From the NCBI RefSeq assembly GCF_001945365.1, contig NZ_MSTQ01000009.1, positions 124,001-188,000 of the forward strand: a stretch of DNA of 64,000 bases, written 5' to 3'. Each line of letters begins with the position of its first letter. Positions within the stretch are counted from its first letter, which is position 1. Under the pieces are notes generated by a model that saw only the letters and a program-made list of their open reading frames with translations, was not told where the DNA came from and made no database searches. Shown one piece after another: positions 62,752 to 64,000 of this stretch. The position numbers and the translations under genes were made by a program. The DNA comes from Pseudomonas reinekei (GTDB lineage: Bacteria; Pseudomonadota; Gammaproteobacteria; Pseudomonadales; Pseudomonadaceae).

Positions 62752-64000
62752 TTATTCAGCCAGTTTGAAGGTGATGAAGCTGGCACGACCCTGACGCAAT
62801 ACACGCATCGATACCGAACGATTCTTCGGCAGCGCCTTGGCGATGTCGGTGAATTGCTTGGCGGACTCGATCGCCTGGTTGTTGAGGTGAGTAATGACGT
62901 CACCTGGCTGCAGGCCAATCATCGACGCAGGACCGTCCTGCACTTCCTTGATCACCACACCGCCCTTGAGGTCGTAGGTTTTCTTCTGCTCGGCGGTCAA
63001 CTCGACAACCGCAACACCCAGACGATTACTGCTGATCTCAGCGCCGGACTTTGGCAACGCTTCCAGCTCTTTGTCTTCGTCAGGAATGGCGCCGACCGTC
63101 AGCTCGACGTTCTTGCGCTTGCCCTCGCGGATGACTTCCAGATTAGCCTTGGCACCGGCTTTCAGTGCACCCACCAGATGCGGCAGATCGGCGGACATGA
63201 CGATCGGCTGACCATTCATGCTCAGGATCACGTCGCCAACCTGCAAGCCGCCCTTGGCAGCCGGGCCGTCATCCTGGATCTGGGCAACCAGCGCACCGGC
63301 CGGCTTGTCCAGACCGAATGACTCAGCCAGATCCTTGTTCACTTCCTGGATCACGACACCCAACCAGCCACGGCTGACTTTGCCGCCGCTTTTGAGCTGA
63401 TTGGAAACGTCCATCGCCACATCGATGGGAATCGCGAACGATACGCCCATGAAGCCGCCGGAACGGGTGTAGATCTGCGAGTTGATGCCAACCACTTCTC
63501 CGTTCAGGTTAAACAGCGGACCACCGGAGTTACCCGGGTTGATTGGCACGTCGGTCTGGATGAACGGCACGTAGTTCTCGTTGGGCAGGCTGCGACCGAC
63601 GGCACTGACGATGCCTTGGGTCACTGTGTGGTCAAAGCCGAACGGCGAACCGATTGCCACGACCCATTGACCGGCCTTCAGGTCCTGGGATTTGCCGAGC
63701 TTCAGAACCGGCAGGTCCTTGCCTTCGATTTTCAACAGCGCCACGTCGGAACGTGGATCGGTGCCGACCAGTTTGGCTTTCATTTCACTGCGATCGGCCA
63801 GACGCACGAGTATTTCGTCGGCATCAGCGATGACGTGATTGTTGGTCAGGATGTAGCCGTCAGGCGAGATGATGAAACCCGAACCCAGGGATTGGGCCTC
63901 ACGCTGACGATCGCCGCGAGGCGAACGCGGCTGCGGCGGCATGCCGCGCTCGAAGAACTCGCGCAGCATTGGCGGCAGGCCTTCAAGGTCAGGCATCTGC
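62752..64000 (-). CDS. mucD: Serine endoprotease MucD (DegP/HtrA-like), 5'-truncated by the window edge
   Basis: C-terminal ~415 residues of an HtrA-type periplasmic protease. Trypsin-like triad: His in LTNNHVIADAD, Asp in DPRSDVALLKI, Ser in NPGNSGGPLF. Two PDZ domains follow (about 245-330 and 350-414 of the visible part). The signal peptide and first residues lie beyond base 64000. In Pseudomonas mucD is last in algU-mucA-mucB-mucD and restrains AlgU activation, so these genes likely lie to the right. Confidence 0.94.
   Translation of the reverse strand, partial: QMPDLEGLPPMLREFFERGMPPQPRSPRGDRQREAQSLGSGFIISPDGYILTNNHVIADADEILVRLADRSEMKAKLVGTDPRSDVALLKIEGKDLPVLKLGKSQDLKAGQWVVAIGSPFGFDHTVTQGIVSAVGRSLPNENYVPFIQTDVPINPGNSGGPLFNLNGEVVGINSQIYTRSGGFMGVSFAIPIDVAMDVSNQLKSGGKVSRGWLGVVIQEVNKDLAESFGLDKPAGALVAQIQDDGPAAKGGLQVGDVILSMNGQPIVMSADLPHLVGALKAGAKANLEVIREGKRKNVELTVGAIPDEDKELEALPKSGAEISSNRLGVAVVELTAEQKKTYDLKGGVVIKEVQDGPASMIGLQPGDVITHLNNQAIESAKQFTDIAKALPKNRSVSMRVLRQGRASFITFKLAE

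Noticed and set aside
1..64000. CRISPR arrays, insertion sequences, prophage genes, rRNA operons
   Set aside because: No regularly spaced repeats, transposase, integrase or phage structural genes, and no rRNA sequence were seen. The repeated palindromes are REP elements with variable spacing.

Overview
This 64 kb window is chromosomal DNA of a fluorescent Pseudomonas, most likely of the P. fluorescens group. The evidence is the GC-rich coding sequence, the many GTGGGAGCGAGC-type REP palindromes between genes, and blocks of genes in an order I recall from P. aeruginosa (hrpA beside a KASIII; rnd-ycgL; dapA-bamC-MBL-purC; bcp-perM-tusA-like-M48 protease; cysK beside a DUF748 gene). I see no insertion sequence, prophage, CRISPR array or rRNA. 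One tRNA gene, tRNA-Ser(CGA), is present. The right edge cuts through mucD.

Layout. 0-15 kb: a chemoreceptor with a probable helical bimodular sensor, a MocR-type regulator, an SDR, an MDR oxidoreductase, pyrF, a KASIII, hrpA, aceK and a DMT exporter. 15-27.3 kb is the main accessory region, a sugar-acid locus. On the minus strand lie an MFS carrier, an amidohydrolase, a PdxA2-type dehydrogenase, an enolase-superfamily dehydratase, an AraD1/FAH-type dehydratase and an alpha-ketoglutaric semialdehyde dehydrogenase. On the plus strand lie a tripartite tricarboxylate transporter (TctC-B-A) and a LysR regulator. The last three minus-strand enzymes make a complete Weimberg-like route from a C5 sugar acid to 2-oxoglutarate, and L-lyxonate is the best candidate substrate. 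I found three copies of a 15-bp dyad (consensus ATARCCTSGGGTKAT): two in the divergent MFS/tctC promoter region and one before the dehydratase gene. They look like operators for the local regulator and join the parts into one regulon.

27-33 kb: an LpxO-like hydroxylase, cysK, a DUF748 protein, the stump of a helix-turn-helix gene, and a MoxR/VWA pair. 33-38 kb: a 5-oxoproline unit (MFS-pxpA-pxpB-pxpC) with a divergent LysR gene and a probable LysR box. 38-54.4 kb: mostly conserved housekeeping and small genes (class II amidotransferase, oligopeptidase B family, YajD, TrmH-type methyltransferase, YcgN, nitroreductase, hydroxyacid dehydrogenase, YcgL, RNase D), a lipid A phosphoethanolamine transferase, CHM isomerase and another LysR. 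54.4-64 kb: tRNA-Ser, purC, an MBL-fold hydrolase, bamC, dapA, gcvR-like, bcp, a PerM-type protein, a TusA-like protein, a BepA-type protease and mucD.

Many convergent gene pairs are separated by a REP palindrome or a bidirectional hairpin terminator, including two identical 30-nt perfect palindromes 4.8 kb apart.
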